This document shows, piece after piece, positions 17,947 through 26,619 of a stretch of DNA of 64,000 bases. The position numbers and the translations under genes are program-made. The notes beneath the pieces were generated by a model that saw only the letters and a list, made by a program, of their open reading frames with translations, had not been told where the DNA came from and searched no databases. The stretch covers positions 124,001-188,000 of the forward strand of contig DAOULV010000030.1 in NCBI GenBank assembly GCA_034416335.1, given 5' to 3'. Position 1 is the stretch's first letter, and every line of letters begins with the position of its first letter. Origin of the DNA: MGML01 sp034416335 (GTDB taxonomy: Bacteria; Chloroflexota; Dehalococcoidia; Dehalococcoidales; UBA2162).

Positions 17947-18657
17947 ATGACAGAACACGCTCATGTACTTGTTATTACTCCCCATCCCGATGATGCAGAA
18001 ACTCGCTTTGCCGGCTCCACCGCCAAATGGGTACGCGAAGGAAAAACAGTAGTTTATATTGTCCTGAGTAACGGCGACAAAGGCACTAATGATGTGAATA
18101 TTACTCCCGGGGAACTGGTGAGAATCCGGGAAAAAGAACAGTTGGCGGCTGCTGAAATTCTTGGACTAAGTGAAGTCATTTTTTTACGATATCCCGACCA
18201 GGGGCTGGAAAATTCCACCGAATTGCGGAGAGATATAGTGCGCCAGGTGAGGAAATACAGGCCTGACACGGTCGTAACTGTCGACCCCCACGGAGGATAT
18301 ATGGACCACAGAGATCACCGGATGACAGGTTATGCTACCGTCGAGGCAGTATACCCTGCAGCCGGAAGTGCCTACGCCTTTCCAGAATTGCTAGAGGAAG
18401 GGCTGAAACCTCACCGGGTCAAAGAGCTGCTTTTCAGCGGAAGAATGGCACCGAACTACTACGTCGACGTTTCCGATACAATTGATTTAAAGATTGCTGC
18501 AATCAACTGCCACCGGAGTCAGGTCGGGGAAAGGCCGGAATTCGGTGAAATGTTGAAAAACGGGGCGAGGATGAATGCCCGGGACTTCGACTTCGAGTAC
18601 GCCGAAGGCTTTCACCGGGAAATAATCGAGTGGCAGCCCTTACCGTACTCACTGTAA
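17947..18657 (+). CDS. PIG-L family (LmbE-like) N-deacetylase
   Basis: 236 residues. The zinc site P-H-P-D-D-A-E is at about residues 12-18 and the third ligand lies in D-P-H-G-G-Y-M-D-H-R-D-H-R around 117-129. The family hydrolyses N-acetyl groups from GlcNAc-containing glycolipids, mycothiol or bacillithiol precursors, or other small amides. Substrate here is not readable. Upstream 189 nt contain no clear gene. The cyclophilin gene follows after 23 nt, so the two may be co-transcribed. Confidence 0.88.
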   Translation: MTEHAHVLVITPHPDDAETRFAGSTAKWVREGKTVVYIVLSNGDKGTNDVNITPGELVRIREKEQLAAAEILGLSEVIFLRYPDQGLENSTELRRDIVRQVRKYRPDTVVTVDPHGGYMDHRDHRMTGYATVEAVYPAAGSAYAFPELLEEGLKPHRVKELLFSGRMAPNYYVDVSDTIDLKIAAINCHRSQVGERPEFGEMLKNGARMNARDFDFEYAEGFHREIIEWQPLPYSL

Positions 18658-18680
18658 TGAAAACTAGTTGAAAGGAGAAG

Positions 18681-19202
18681 GTGTATACAAAGTCCGGATA
18701 TTTTCACCGGAAAGAATACACCGGTAAAATTATGCAATATACTGAAGCTCCCGAGATGATAATCGATACTACTAAGGAATATACTGCAACCATCGAGACC
18801 AAAAAAGGGAAACTGGTAGTGGACCTGTTTGCCAAAGACGTACCCAAAACAGTGAATAATTTCGTCTTCCTGGCGCGGGAAGGCTATTATGACGGTGTGA
18901 CATTCCACAGGGTGATACCCGACTTTATGGCGCAGGGCGGCGATCCGACCGGAACTGGCGCCGGAGGGCCCGGATATACTTTCGAAGATGAATTTACCGG
19001 TCACAAACACGGCACAGGAACACTCTCGATGGCGAACGCGGGACCTAATACCAACGGCTCCCAGTTTTTCATTACCTATGCGCCGCAGCCGCACCTGAAC
19101 AACCATCATTCCGTGTTCGGTCAACTGATTAAAGGAATGGATGTCCTGAAGAAGATAGAAAACGGCGATGTTATGACCAGAGTAACTATAGAAGAGAAAT
19201 AG
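18681..19202 (+). CDS. Cyclophilin-type peptidyl-prolyl cis-trans isomerase
   Basis: 173 residues from a GTG with AGGAG 3 nt upstream, which is short; an ATG at 18732 without SD would give 156 residues and still contain the whole domain. Active-site features: F-H-R-V-I-P-D-F-M-A-Q-G-G-D-P, G-T-L-S-M-A-N-A-G-P-N-T-N-G-S-Q-F-F-I-T and H-S-V-F-G-Q-L-I-K-G-M-D-V. No signal peptide, so a cytoplasmic folding helper. The catalytic Arg is in the FHRV motif. Confidence 0.93.
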   Translation: MYTKSGYFHRKEYTGKIMQYTEAPEMIIDTTKEYTATIETKKGKLVVDLFAKDVPKTVNNFVFLAREGYYDGVTFHRVIPDFMAQGGDPTGTGAGGPGYTFEDEFTGHKHGTGTLSMANAGPNTNGSQFFITYAPQPHLNNHHSVFGQLIKGMDVLKKIENGDVMTRVTIEEK

Positions 19203-19251
19203 TTGCTTTATACCTGGAGAGCTAATAGAAGTTTTCTTTGATCAGGTTTTG

Positions 19252-19279
19252 TTGACACAGCAGATTGTCCGGCTATATT
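19252..19279 (+). promoter_or_regulatory. Sigma70-type promoter for the VOC gene
   Basis: Consensus TTGACA and TATATT separated by 16 nt, about 40 nt upstream of the ATG at 19319, which has GGGAGG as its ribosome binding site. Confidence 0.65.
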
Positions 19280-19318
19280 ATGGGGCAACTGAAATGAAAT
19301 CGACGGGAGGTAGCAGGC

Positions 19319-19687
19319 ATGCCTAAATACTGGTTCGATCACGTACATTTAAGGAGTACCGATACAGTCAAAACGGCAGAATTTTACGAGAAAATGTTCG
19401 GTGCGAAGGTGGTAAATAAAATGGAGTTCGGACAGGGAAGGGCAATGATAAGCCTGGACCTGGACGGGACATTAATACTGATTACGCCGGCTGAAGAGGG
19501 TACCGTTCAGAACGGACTCGACCATTTCGGTATTCAGACTGACGACCTTAAGACGGCGATTGAAGAACTGAAAGGTCAGGGAGTAACCTTTACCCAGGAT
19601 TACAGGGAAGTCCGCCCTACCTTTAAAATGTCTTATCTAACTGCTCCCGATAATGTCAGTATCGAGCTGCAGGAAGGTACGCTTTAA
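19319..19687 (+). CDS. VOC (glyoxalase/bleomycin-resistance) family protein
   Basis: 122 residues forming one vicinal-oxygen-chelate unit made of two beta-alpha-beta-beta-beta modules: FDHVHLRSTDTVKTAEFYEKMFGAK at the start, LDHFGIQTDDL in the middle and IELQEG at the end. Putative metal ligands are the His in DHVHL, the His in DHFGI and the final Glu in SIELQ. Members include glyoxalase I, methylmalonyl-CoA epimerase and dioxygenases; the reaction cannot be chosen from sequence alone. Confidence 0.85.
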   Translation: MPKYWFDHVHLRSTDTVKTAEFYEKMFGAKVVNKMEFGQGRAMISLDLDGTLILITPAEEGTVQNGLDHFGIQTDDLKTAIEELKGQGVTFTQDYREVRPTFKMSYLTAPDNVSIELQEGTL

Positions 19688-19715
19688 ATATCCCCCTCTC
19701 CCGTAATTATTGATT

Positions 19716-20342
19716 ATGAATGAAACTGCCGGTGCAATAATCGCCATCGTTTGCGGATATCTGTTGGGCTCACTGCCTTTTGCTTATCTGGTGGCACGAT
19801 GGGCTAAAGGCGTGGATATTCGGAAAGTCGGAACCCGCAATATGGGTGCGATGAACACCATATACCAGGCCGGTTTCAGGTGGGGCCTCCTGGTACTGCT
19901 GCTGGATATGGGTAAAGGCGCCCTGGCGATACTGGTAGCCCGCTGGCTCGGCGAACCTGTAAATATTCAGCTTGTTGCAGCCGGTGTCTCCGTGATAGGG
20001 CACATGTTTCCGGTATTTCTCAAGTTCCGTGGGGGAAAAGGTGGCGCTACCGCAGTGGGGATACTGGCGCTGCTGCTGCCGAGAGCAATACCTCTGGCGT
20101 TCGGTATATTTATCCTGGCTTTACTCCTGACACGCTATCCAACATTCAGCTACGGGCTTGCGCTGTTGTGTGCACCTTTTGTTGCCTGGCTGGGGTACGC
20201 TTCCGGCAAACTCACTCTTTTTTCCGTGATAATACTGATGATGGTGTTAATCCGCTACATGCCCAGAATACTTGAAATGCGCTCCACAGGCGGGAACTGG
20301 AAAAGAGTCTTCATCCGCAAGGGGCTAAAAGACAGATTTTAA
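19716..20342 (+). CDS. plsY: Acyl-phosphate:glycerol-3-phosphate acyltransferase
   Basis: 208 residues from the ATG at 19716; a TTG two codons upstream is possible. PlsY transfers an acyl group from acyl-phosphate to glycerol 3-phosphate, the first step of membrane phospholipid synthesis. The three family motifs are present: G-S-L-P-F-A-Y (residue about 18), G-x-R-N-M-G-A-M-N-T (about 43) and K-F-R-G-G-K-G-G-A-T-A (about 107). Five hydrophobic segments fit the integral membrane topology. Length is normal. Confidence 0.93.
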   Translation: MNETAGAIIAIVCGYLLGSLPFAYLVARWAKGVDIRKVGTRNMGAMNTIYQAGFRWGLLVLLLDMGKGALAILVARWLGEPVNIQLVAAGVSVIGHMFPVFLKFRGGKGGATAVGILALLLPRAIPLAFGIFILALLLTRYPTFSYGLALLCAPFVAWLGYASGKLTLFSVIILMMVLIRYMPRILEMRSTGGNWKRVFIRKGLKDRF

Positions 20343-20369
20343 CTATAATCTCCACACAGCCACTGACAG

Positions 20370-20732
20370 TTAGATAATCACCATTATCGGTCGATAACCT
20401 TTTCTCTTGCCGGTTTTCGCGTTCTGCGGCTCTACCTCGATTAAACCTTCCGGGCACATTGCCAGGTTCCAGGCGTGCAGTCCGTTCGGAGTCTTGCCGA
20501 AGATAAGTCCAACGCTGTTTTCTTTTCTTTCGCTGGCGCCCGCCTTGAAGAGCAGGGCGGCATCATCACAGTCAGCTATATCTTTGATGTACTCGAATTT
20601 GTTACTGATTTCCGTGGCTATTTCATTCAAAGTGTCGGTAGAAATCGGATAGTATTTTTTATCGAGGATAAGGACAAGAGGGGTTTTACACGCCCAGACG
20701 ACTTTTAAATAAGTTTTGAATCCGGAAAGCAT
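20370..20732 (-). CDS. Small protein with a possible papain-like Cys-His-Glu arrangement
   Basis: 120 residues, not a recognised family. Ordered elements are D-C-D-D-A-A-L-L-F-K-A (Cys near residue 54), L-H-A-W-N (His near 86) and L-I-E-V-E-P-Q-N (Glu near 97-99). The order Cys, then His about 30 residues on, then an acidic residue 12 further, is that of small papain-fold hydrolases. The C-D-D cluster recalls MOA-type or transglutaminase-like cysteine hydrolases. No signal peptide. This is inference from motif order only. It is transcribed towards plsY with 28 nt between the two stops. Confidence 0.6.
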   Translation of the reverse strand: MLSGFKTYLKVVWACKTPLVLILDKKYYPISTDTLNEIATEISNKFEYIKDIADCDDAALLFKAGASERKENSVGLIFGKTPNGLHAWNLAMCPEGLIEVEPQNAKTGKRKGYRPIMVII

Positions 20733-20858
20733 AATTTACCTCCTGAACAAGATGTAGTTTCGGCGATTATATATCATTGAACCTGAAGAGTGTTTCAAGA
20801 TATACTACGGTGGCAGTAATCTGTCAACACTGAGCCTGTATTATGCACGAGGAGAAGA

Positions 20859-22469
20859 ATGATGACGGATAAGTATATTCTGAAAGAGCTTTGCCGCTAT
20901 AACATAGGTACATACGCGGATGTCATTTACAGGAACGCACTTCTGCACCCGGATAATGAAGCTTTCGTCTACAGGTCCGAACGAATTACCTTCTCCGACT
21001 ACAACTCCAGGGTGAACAGCCTGATAAATTCACTTCAGAAAATGGGCGTAAAGAAAGGTGACGTTATAGGCATACTTTCATTTAACTGCCTTGGGTATGC
21101 CGATTTTTACGGGGCAGCGTGGAAAGGCGGTTACATAGCATCACCGTTCAATTTCAGACTCCAGGCGAGTGAAATGGAATACCTTATTAATTACTCCGAA
21201 GCAAATACTCTGCTTGTAGGACCTGAGTTTGTTGAAACGGTCGAAGGTCTCAAAGGCAAAATCAATAAAGTCAAAAACTATATATCACTCGAAGGAACGG
21301 CTGATGGTATGATCAGTCTCGATGAATTACTTGAAAGCGAGTCCGCCGAGGAACCGGATATACAGGTCGACGAGGAAGATTATCTGGCGATAGTATACAC
21401 CAGCGGTACAACCGGTCTGCCGCGTGGGGCACTCTACACACAGAGCCGGTTTATGGATAATACCAAGAACCTGGTAATGGAGATGGGGCTTCAGCCGGGT
21501 GATAAGCACGTACAGATAATGCCCCTGTTTCATATCGGTGGAATACACCATTTCCGGGCATTTCTCTATATTGCAGGCAGCAATATAATTATGCCCCAGA
21601 GGTCTTTCGATCCGGCGGCGACCCTCCAGGTTATACAGGATGAGAAAGCTACGGATATGGATATCGTAGCTACCCACCTCGTAGCTATGCTTGCCGTGCC
21701 CGACAAGGAAAAATACGATATAAGCAGCCTGAAAAGGATGTGGTATGCAGCTTCCCCGATGCCTGTCGAAGTATTGAAGAAAGGCATACAAACATGGGGG
21801 CCTATATTTGCCCAGGGATACGGACAGACGGAGACAGGACCGGAGATATCCGATTTGACAAGGGAAGACGGTAAAGTGGTGGATAAATCATCTGAAGAGC
21901 AGAAAATCCTGGCATCAGCGGGGAGACCAAGTTACGGAGTCCACGTGAGAATTATTGATGAAGATAATAATGATGTAGCTCCGGGCGAGATGGGGGAGAT
22001 AATCGTCCAGAGCCGGCACTTGATGGTGGAGTACTGGAATATGCCGGAAGATACGAAAGAAACACTTAAGGACGGATGGGTCTATACAGGTGATGTAGGA
22101 TATTATGATGATGGTGGGTACGTGTACATCGTTGACAGGCGTAAAGATATGATTGTTTCCGGAGGAGAGAATATTTACCCGCGTGAAGTGGAAGAAGTCC
22201 TCTACGGCTATCCTGGGGTTAGAGAAGCGGCTGTGATTGGCATCCCGGACCCGTACTGGGTTGAGAAGGTCCATGCCGTGATAAGTATTAATGAAGGCGC
22301 GTCCGTGACCGAGGAAGAAATTATCAATTTCTGCAAGGATAAACTTGCCAGATACAAAGCTCCGAAATCGGTTGAATTCGTGGATGCTCTGCCTAAAAAC
22401 CCGTCCGGTAAGATTCTCAAGAGAGAACTCAGGGACAAGTACTGGGAAGGTTCGGACAGGAAAGTATAA
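20859..22469 (+). CDS. AMP-forming acyl-CoA synthetase
   Basis: 536 residues, ATP-dependent activation of a carboxylic acid to its CoA thioester via an acyl-adenylate. The P-loop Y-T-S-G-T-T-G-L-P-R-G is at about residue 180-190; Y-G-Q-T-E near 325; Y-T-G-D-V at about 408; the hinge D-R-R-K-D-M-I-V-S-G-G-E-N-I-Y-P-R; and the catalytic lysine in N-P-S-G-K-I-L-K-R-E-L near the C-terminus. Fatty-acid or aromatic-acid ligases look alike, so the acid is unknown. Monocistronic. The GGAG upstream suits the second ATG (20862) slightly better than the first. Confidence 0.9.
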   Translation: MMTDKYILKELCRYNIGTYADVIYRNALLHPDNEAFVYRSERITFSDYNSRVNSLINSLQKMGVKKGDVIGILSFNCLGYADFYGAAWKGGYIASPFNFRLQASEMEYLINYSEANTLLVGPEFVETVEGLKGKINKVKNYISLEGTADGMISLDELLESESAEEPDIQVDEEDYLAIVYTSGTTGLPRGALYTQSRFMDNTKNLVMEMGLQPGDKHVQIMPLFHIGGIHHFRAFLYIAGSNIIMPQRSFDPAATLQVIQDEKATDMDIVATHLVAMLAVPDKEKYDISSLKRMWYAASPMPVEVLKKGIQTWGPIFAQGYGQTETGPEISDLTREDGKVVDKSSEEQKILASAGRPSYGVHVRIIDEDNNDVAPGEMGEIIVQSRHLMVEYWNMPEDTKETLKDGWVYTGDVGYYDDGGYVYIVDRRKDMIVSGGENIYPREVEEVLYGYPGVREAAVIGIPDPYWVEKVHAVISINEGASVTEEEIINFCKDKLARYKAPKSVEFVDALPKNPSGKILKRELRDKYWEGSDRKV

Positions 22470-22498
22470 TAACTGTCTTCTTATATAGAACAGGGTTA

Positions 22499-23134
22499 CT
22501 AAAGCATTGCCAGGGGTTCGAATAGGACGAATACCAGCAGAGTGGCGAGTAGAGCACCGCTTACTGTCTGGGTAATGGAGTGGCATTCAAGTTCGATCCT
22601 CGACCAGGCGGTCAGGGGAACCAGGACAACTGCTCCGGCGGCAATCCATCCATACATCATAACCAGTATCGTTGCCGAAGCGGCAACGATAGCGGTGTGA
22701 AGGCTGATTTTCCACCAGAGATTTATGAAAGCAAATATAAACGCAGTAGATACACCGGTAATAAATCCGGCTACCAGTATCTCAGGCGCACCAAGCAGTA
22801 CAAGTGTAGTGCATCCGGCTGCTGCACTTAAGCAGCCGATAACGTAGATCCTGGTCCTCTGTTCCCGGGCGGCGATAAAGAAGTCGTCGAGTTTTCCCTG
22901 CCTCAGCAGGTATATAATCACCAGAAAAACCGGTAATAAACCGAGTCCGGTTGATATTGAAGCCCACTTGATAGCCTCGGGTGCGCTGGCTGTTGAACTG
23001 AAAGAAAACAGCATAATAAGTGCCAGACAGAGCAGGAAGGGATTCAGGATATTGGATGTCAGGCTGGCTATTCGCTGCCTTCTTCCCGGGTGTTTGCCGA
23101 TAGGGTCATGGTCGAATGTGTTCGAATTAATCAT
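22499..23134 (-). CDS. PAP2-like integral membrane protein with degenerate active site
   Basis: 211 residues, five or six hydrophobic helices after a polar N-terminus. The C-terminal half has W-W-K-I-S-L-H-T-A and W-S-R-I-E-L-E-C-H-S-I-T-Q, which align in order with the S-G-H and S-R-x5-H-x3-D motifs of PAP2 lipid phosphatases. The Gly of the first motif is replaced by Leu and the final Asp by Gln. It may be a weakly active phosphatase, a membrane protein with another role, or a PAP2-like prenyl-diphosphate phosphatase. Transcribed leftward, converging on the acyl-CoA synthetase. Confidence 0.7.
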   Translation of the reverse strand: MINSNTFDHDPIGKHPGRRQRIASLTSNILNPFLLCLALIMLFSFSSTASAPEAIKWASISTGLGLLPVFLVIIYLLRQGKLDDFFIAAREQRTRIYVIGCLSAAAGCTTLVLLGAPEILVAGFITGVSTAFIFAFINLWWKISLHTAIVAASATILVMMYGWIAAGAVVLVPLTAWSRIELECHSITQTVSGALLATLLVFVLFEPLAML

Positions 23135-23237
23135 CTTCTCGGTATAATCATACTCTATTCAGGTGAATATTACCAATTTTCAGGCGTAATGATTCAAGAG
23201 TGAACTTTGGTATAGATAACCGGTAGATTTTGATATA

Positions 23238-23266
23238 TTGACAGTGCAGAACACATGTGCTACTAT
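23238..23266 (+). promoter_or_regulatory. Strong sigma70-type promoter for the alkylation-repair-like gene run
   Basis: Perfect TTGACA and TACTAT separated by exactly 17 nt, 49 nt before the ATG at 23315. Confidence 0.7.
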
Positions 23267-23314
23267 GGCGTATCTTTTTAGCTGCACAGTATATTTTTTC
23301 GGGATTTTCTATAT

Positions 23315-24532
23315 ATGAAAAAGATAGAAATTTCCAGACAGCAGGTCAGGAGATTTATACTTGCCCACCAGCGTCTTTTACCGCCTCGGACGATATCGGG
23401 GAAGGAAGAGATACTTGATTTCTTCGAACGTGTGGGCTGTATCCAGTTCGATCCTTTGAATATAGTCGGTACCAATCCTGAACTGGTACTGCAGTCACGT
23501 GTTTCCGGATTTAAGGCAGAGATTCTCGATGAAATGCTTTATTCAGACCGAACACTAATAGATGGTTGGGACAAGATGATGGCTATATATCCTGTTACCG
23601 ACTGGCCATATTTCATTTATCGTCAACGCGAAGCGGCGAAACACTCCAGTATGAGAAACGCCGAACATACCATACAGACAATTCCTGAAGTACGCCGAGC
23701 CGTCCAGGAAAGGGGCCCGCTGGCATCAATAGACCTTGACCATGATAAAAAAGTACCCTGGCCATGGGGACCCGCACGGCTTGCCAAGGTGGTACTCGAT
23801 GAGATGTACTATCAGGGAGAACTGATTATCCACCATAAGGTTAATACCCGTAAGATATATGACCTGGCAAGCCGGCATATTCCGGAAGAGATACTGAACG
23901 CGCCGGACCCACACCTGACGATGGAAGAGTATCATGACTGGCATTTTCTCAGGCGACTCAGGAGTGTCGGTCTGGTCTGGGACAGGAGCGGTATATGGCC
24001 CTGGATACACGGTGCGGATAGCAAAGTAAGGACAAGAGTACTGAAGCGTCTGGTAAAGCAGGATAGAGCTGTTGAGGTACAGATTGAAGATATCAGGTAT
24101 CCTTTTTACATGGCAGTTCAGGACCTGGAGATGCTGAATTCCGTGAAAGACACCGATAATAAGTCTGGCATGGCAGCCGTTATTGCTCCGCTGGATAACC
24201 TGATGTGGGACAGGGAAATGATAAAGGAGCTGTTCGGTTTCAGTTATCGCTGGGAAGTATATAAACCGATAAAAGAGAGAGAATATGGGTACTATGTACT
24301 CCCGGTTCTCGGCGGGGACAGGTTTGTTGCCCGGTTCGAGCCGGGACGGGATAGAAAAACCGGCGCCCTGGAGATAAAAAACTGGTGGTGGGAGGAAGGT
24401 ATTATCCCCACGGAAGAAATGCGATCGGCGCTGAGAGACTGCTTCAGTGATTTCCTCGGTTATCTTGGTGCAGGCAAAATTAAAGTGAAAAAGAAACTGG
24501 TTGACCGGGAAAGACTGGGCTGGCTGCCGTAA
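23315..24532 (+). CDS. AlkZ/YcaQ-like winged-helix DNA glycosylase
   Basis: 405 residues (HTH_42 superfamily). The N-terminal I-S-R-Q-Q-V-R-R-F and the catalytic Q-phi-D motif in GCIQFDPLN (about residue 43-45) are typical of AlkZ/YcaQ enzymes, which excise bulky alkylated bases or unhook interstrand crosslinks. Other landmarks are P-W-P-W-G, W-x-x-R-R-L-R-S-V and P-L-D-N-L-M-W-D-R (about 290). It belongs to the AlkX/YcaQ side rather than Streptomyces AlkZ only on the basis of Q-x-D. It heads a rightward run with an AlkD-like gene, which supports a DNA alkylation repair role. Confidence 0.85.
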   Translation: MKKIEISRQQVRRFILAHQRLLPPRTISGKEEILDFFERVGCIQFDPLNIVGTNPELVLQSRVSGFKAEILDEMLYSDRTLIDGWDKMMAIYPVTDWPYFIYRQREAAKHSSMRNAEHTIQTIPEVRRAVQERGPLASIDLDHDKKVPWPWGPARLAKVVLDEMYYQGELIIHHKVNTRKIYDLASRHIPEEILNAPDPHLTMEEYHDWHFLRRLRSVGLVWDRSGIWPWIHGADSKVRTRVLKRLVKQDRAVEVQIEDIRYPFYMAVQDLEMLNSVKDTDNKSGMAAVIAPLDNLMWDREMIKELFGFSYRWEVYKPIKEREYGYYVLPVLGGDRFVARFEPGRDRKTGALEIKNWWWEEGIIPTEEMRSALRDCFSDFLGYLGAGKIKVKKKLVDRERLGWLP

Positions 24533-24547
24533 ATAAGGAGGCGAGAT

Positions 24548-24898
24548 ATGGCTAAAACAAGGGAAGGACTGTCATACTGCGGGGTAGACTGCGGAGAATG
24601 CAATATATACCGGGTTACTATGTTTGGAGAGGAATTGAAGCCTGAAACTCTACGCAGGTGGCGGGAAGATGCTAAAAAATACTGGAATATGGATTCGATA
24701 AAAGCGGAAGACCTGAACTGCAGGGGATGCCGGACTGGAGATGAAAGCGGTTTCTTCGTCCTGACATTATGCCCTGTGAGGAAATGCTGCCGGGATCGTG
24801 AATTAACCAGCTGCGGTCTCTGTACGGATTTCGATACCTGCTCCTGGGGTCCCCCGGGCAGGAGTAACCTGGAAGAAATTGCGTCTTCTACAAAATAG
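24548..24898 (+). CDS. DUF3795 cysteine-rich protein
   Basis: 116 residues. Starts with S-Y-C-G-V-D-C-G-E-C-N-I-Y, then C-R-G-C (about residue 59) and a second cysteine group C-P-V-R-K-C-C-R-D-R-E-L-T-S-C-G-L-C ending in F-D-T-C. The C-G-x-D-C-x-x-C opening and the later cysteine groups define DUF3795, a probable metal- or Fe-S-binding family common in anaerobes. Molecular function unknown. AGGAGG precedes the start by 6 nt. Second DUF3795 member at 25463; the two differ strongly. Confidence 0.85.
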   Translation: MAKTREGLSYCGVDCGECNIYRVTMFGEELKPETLRRWREDAKKYWNMDSIKAEDLNCRGCRTGDESGFFVLTLCPVRKCCRDRELTSCGLCTDFDTCSWGPPGRSNLEEIASSTK

Positions 24899-24923
24899 CC
24901 CTGTAAAACAGGAGGTGTTTAAA

Positions 24924-25418
24924 ATGCATACGCTGGTAGATATGTTGAATATCAGCCGTAAGGAGTTCGATCGTAACCTGAAAGGATTGACAGATGAGGA
25001 TGCTAGGAAACGAATCGAGCCGATGAACTGTATAAGCTGGATAATCGCCCACATTGCCAACCAGTACTATACTTTTTTCGTTGTCTGGGCACAGGGAAGG
25101 GAAAAAGAGGAAAGATATCTGCCGTACGGCTTCGGCGCTCCTGCTTCAGAGCCACCGCTGGAAGAAGCGTTGACACTATGGAGAGATGCCTGCAGTGATG
25201 CTGAAATCTGGCTGCAGTCGGCTGATGAAGAGGGAATGAAAGCATTTCCGAATACCGAATCACCGGAAAGCGAGAATATGGGAGCATTAACGGTACGCTG
25301 TATCATGCATACCTGGTGTCATATCGGTGAAATCAGTTCGATACGGCAAATACTCGGTCACAAGCCGCCGCAGTTCGTCAATATGTACGACTGGCTTTAT
25401 AAAGGTGAACAGGCGTAA
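24924..25418 (+). CDS. DinB-like four-helix-bundle protein
   Basis: 164 residues from the ATG at 24924, which has AGGAGG 9 nt upstream; a longer in-frame reading overlaps the previous gene and is not needed. The DinB/DUF664 metal site is probably the His in W-I-I-A-H-I-A-N-Q (residue about 44) and the two His in M-H-T-W-C-H-I-G-E-I (about 130-135). Family members are metal-binding and include thiol-dependent transferases (maleylpyruvate isomerase, bacillithiol transferase BstA); some are DNA-damage-induced. The DNA-repair neighbours make a damage-related or detoxification role plausible, but not shown. Confidence 0.8.
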   Translation: MHTLVDMLNISRKEFDRNLKGLTDEDARKRIEPMNCISWIIAHIANQYYTFFVVWAQGREKEERYLPYGFGAPASEPPLEEALTLWRDACSDAEIWLQSADEEGMKAFPNTESPESENMGALTVRCIMHTWCHIGEISSIRQILGHKPPQFVNMYDWLYKGEQA

Positions 25419-25462
25419 CGTGGATAATAGCTTACCGGATAAAACGTAGTAAGGAGAAAGAA

Positions 25463-25924
25463 ATGGCAGACCTGAAATACGTTACATATTGTGGGCTCTA
25501 CTGCAAGCATTGCGTTAATTTCGCCCGCATACCGCAGCAGGCAAAAACTCTTTATGAAACCATGAAACGTGAAGGATTCGATTTTTTTGGTCCGTATGAA
25601 TCGCCCGAATTTAACGATTTCTGGAAACACCTGCAGCACCTGAGTGAAAGTGATAAGACGAATCCCGGCTGTCGGGGAGGGTGCGGAGACCCCAACTGTA
25701 AGATACGTATATGTGCCAGAGAGAAAAACCAGGAAATCTGCATATACTGCGATGAATATCCCTGCGATAAGTTTGATTTCCTGGTCCGCCAGTATCCTGC
25801 TCTGCTTGGGGATGGACGGAAGCTTAAAGAGATAGGTATAGACGCATGGCTTGAAGAACAGGAAGAACGCTGCAAACGTGGTTACTGTTTCTCTGAAGGA
25901 AGATATGACATAGAATTCGAATAA
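25463..25924 (+). CDS. DUF3795 cysteine-rich protein (second copy)
   Basis: 153 residues. Y-C-G-L-Y-C-K-H-C-V-N-F opens the protein, and the middle has N-P-G-C-R-G-G-C-G-D-P-N-C-K-I-R-I-C-A, C-I-Y-C-D-E-Y-P-C-D and a final R-C-K-R-G-Y-C. The opening and the E-Y-P-C-D-K-F motif mark DUF3795. Longer than the copy at 24548 and only distantly similar, so not a recent duplication. GGAG lies 8 nt before the ATG. Putative metal-binding protein, function unknown. Confidence 0.85.
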   Translation: MADLKYVTYCGLYCKHCVNFARIPQQAKTLYETMKREGFDFFGPYESPEFNDFWKHLQHLSESDKTNPGCRGGCGDPNCKIRICAREKNQEICIYCDEYPCDKFDFLVRQYPALLGDGRKLKEIGIDAWLEEQEERCKRGYCFSEGRYDIEFE

Positions 25925-25943
25925 TGCAGTAAGAATCGGATAA

Positions 25944-26600
25944 ATGAGTATAGAGCATATATTACAGGAAACCAAACGGCTTGCCGATAACCATGTTTTC
26001 AGGAAGCCCATAAAGCTGCCGGGAGATTACCTGGAAGAACTGAGAGTACTCCCGGATAAAGATACACTCGAACTGGCTGCTAGGCTGTTTATGATGGATG
26101 AGTGGCGTTATATATGGCCGTCTGTAGTGATGTTTCAGAAGCACCCGACCGCCAGGACAAAGATAACTGATGAATACCTGGAACCGCTCGGAAACAGGAT
26201 GGATAGCTGGGGACTGGTGGACGCGTTCTCCGCGATAGCAGGACCGGCATGGCGGGAGGGGATAATAAGTAATGATACCGTGATGAGATGGACACGCTCT
26301 GAGAGCCGCTGGTGGCGCAGGGCGGCACTGGTCTGCACAGTATTTCTTAATCGGAAAGCACAGGGCGGCAGGGGAGACACGCCTCGTACCCTGATGCTGT
26401 GCGAGGTACTGGCCGGAGATAAGGATGATATGGTTGCCAAGGGAATGTCCTGGGCCTTAAGAGACCTGAGTAAGAGGGATGCCGGTGCGGTGGAAAAATT
26501 TGTTGAAGAACACCAAGATGAACTGCCGGCGCTGGTGAAACGGGAAGTACGGAACAAGCTGACTACCGGGGTGAAGAATCCGCGGCGGAAATCCTCGTAA
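25944..26600 (+). CDS. AlkD-like DNA alkylation repair protein (HEAT-like)
   Basis: 218 residues, all-helical. The W-G-L-V-D-A-F-S-A-I-A-G-P-A and R-W-T-R-S-E-S-R-W-W-R-R-A-A-L-V-C-T-V stretches match the helical repeats of AlkC/AlkD-type glycosylases, in which an Asp and a Trp-Arg pair cradle alkylated DNA; the W-R-R-A-A motif and preceding D (about residue 90-92) are the likely equivalents. Members remove 3-methyladenine and 7-methylguanine without base flipping. It ends the run that begins with the AlkZ/YcaQ-like gene, 19 nt after DUF3795. Confidence 0.75.
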   Translation: MSIEHILQETKRLADNHVFRKPIKLPGDYLEELRVLPDKDTLELAARLFMMDEWRYIWPSVVMFQKHPTARTKITDEYLEPLGNRMDSWGLVDAFSAIAGPAWREGIISNDTVMRWTRSESRWWRRAALVCTVFLNRKAQGGRGDTPRTLMLCEVLAGDKDDMVAKGMSWALRDLSKRDAGAVEKFVEEHQDELPALVKREVRNKLTTGVKNPRRKSS

Positions 26601-26619
26601 AATAACATTCGGTATTTAT

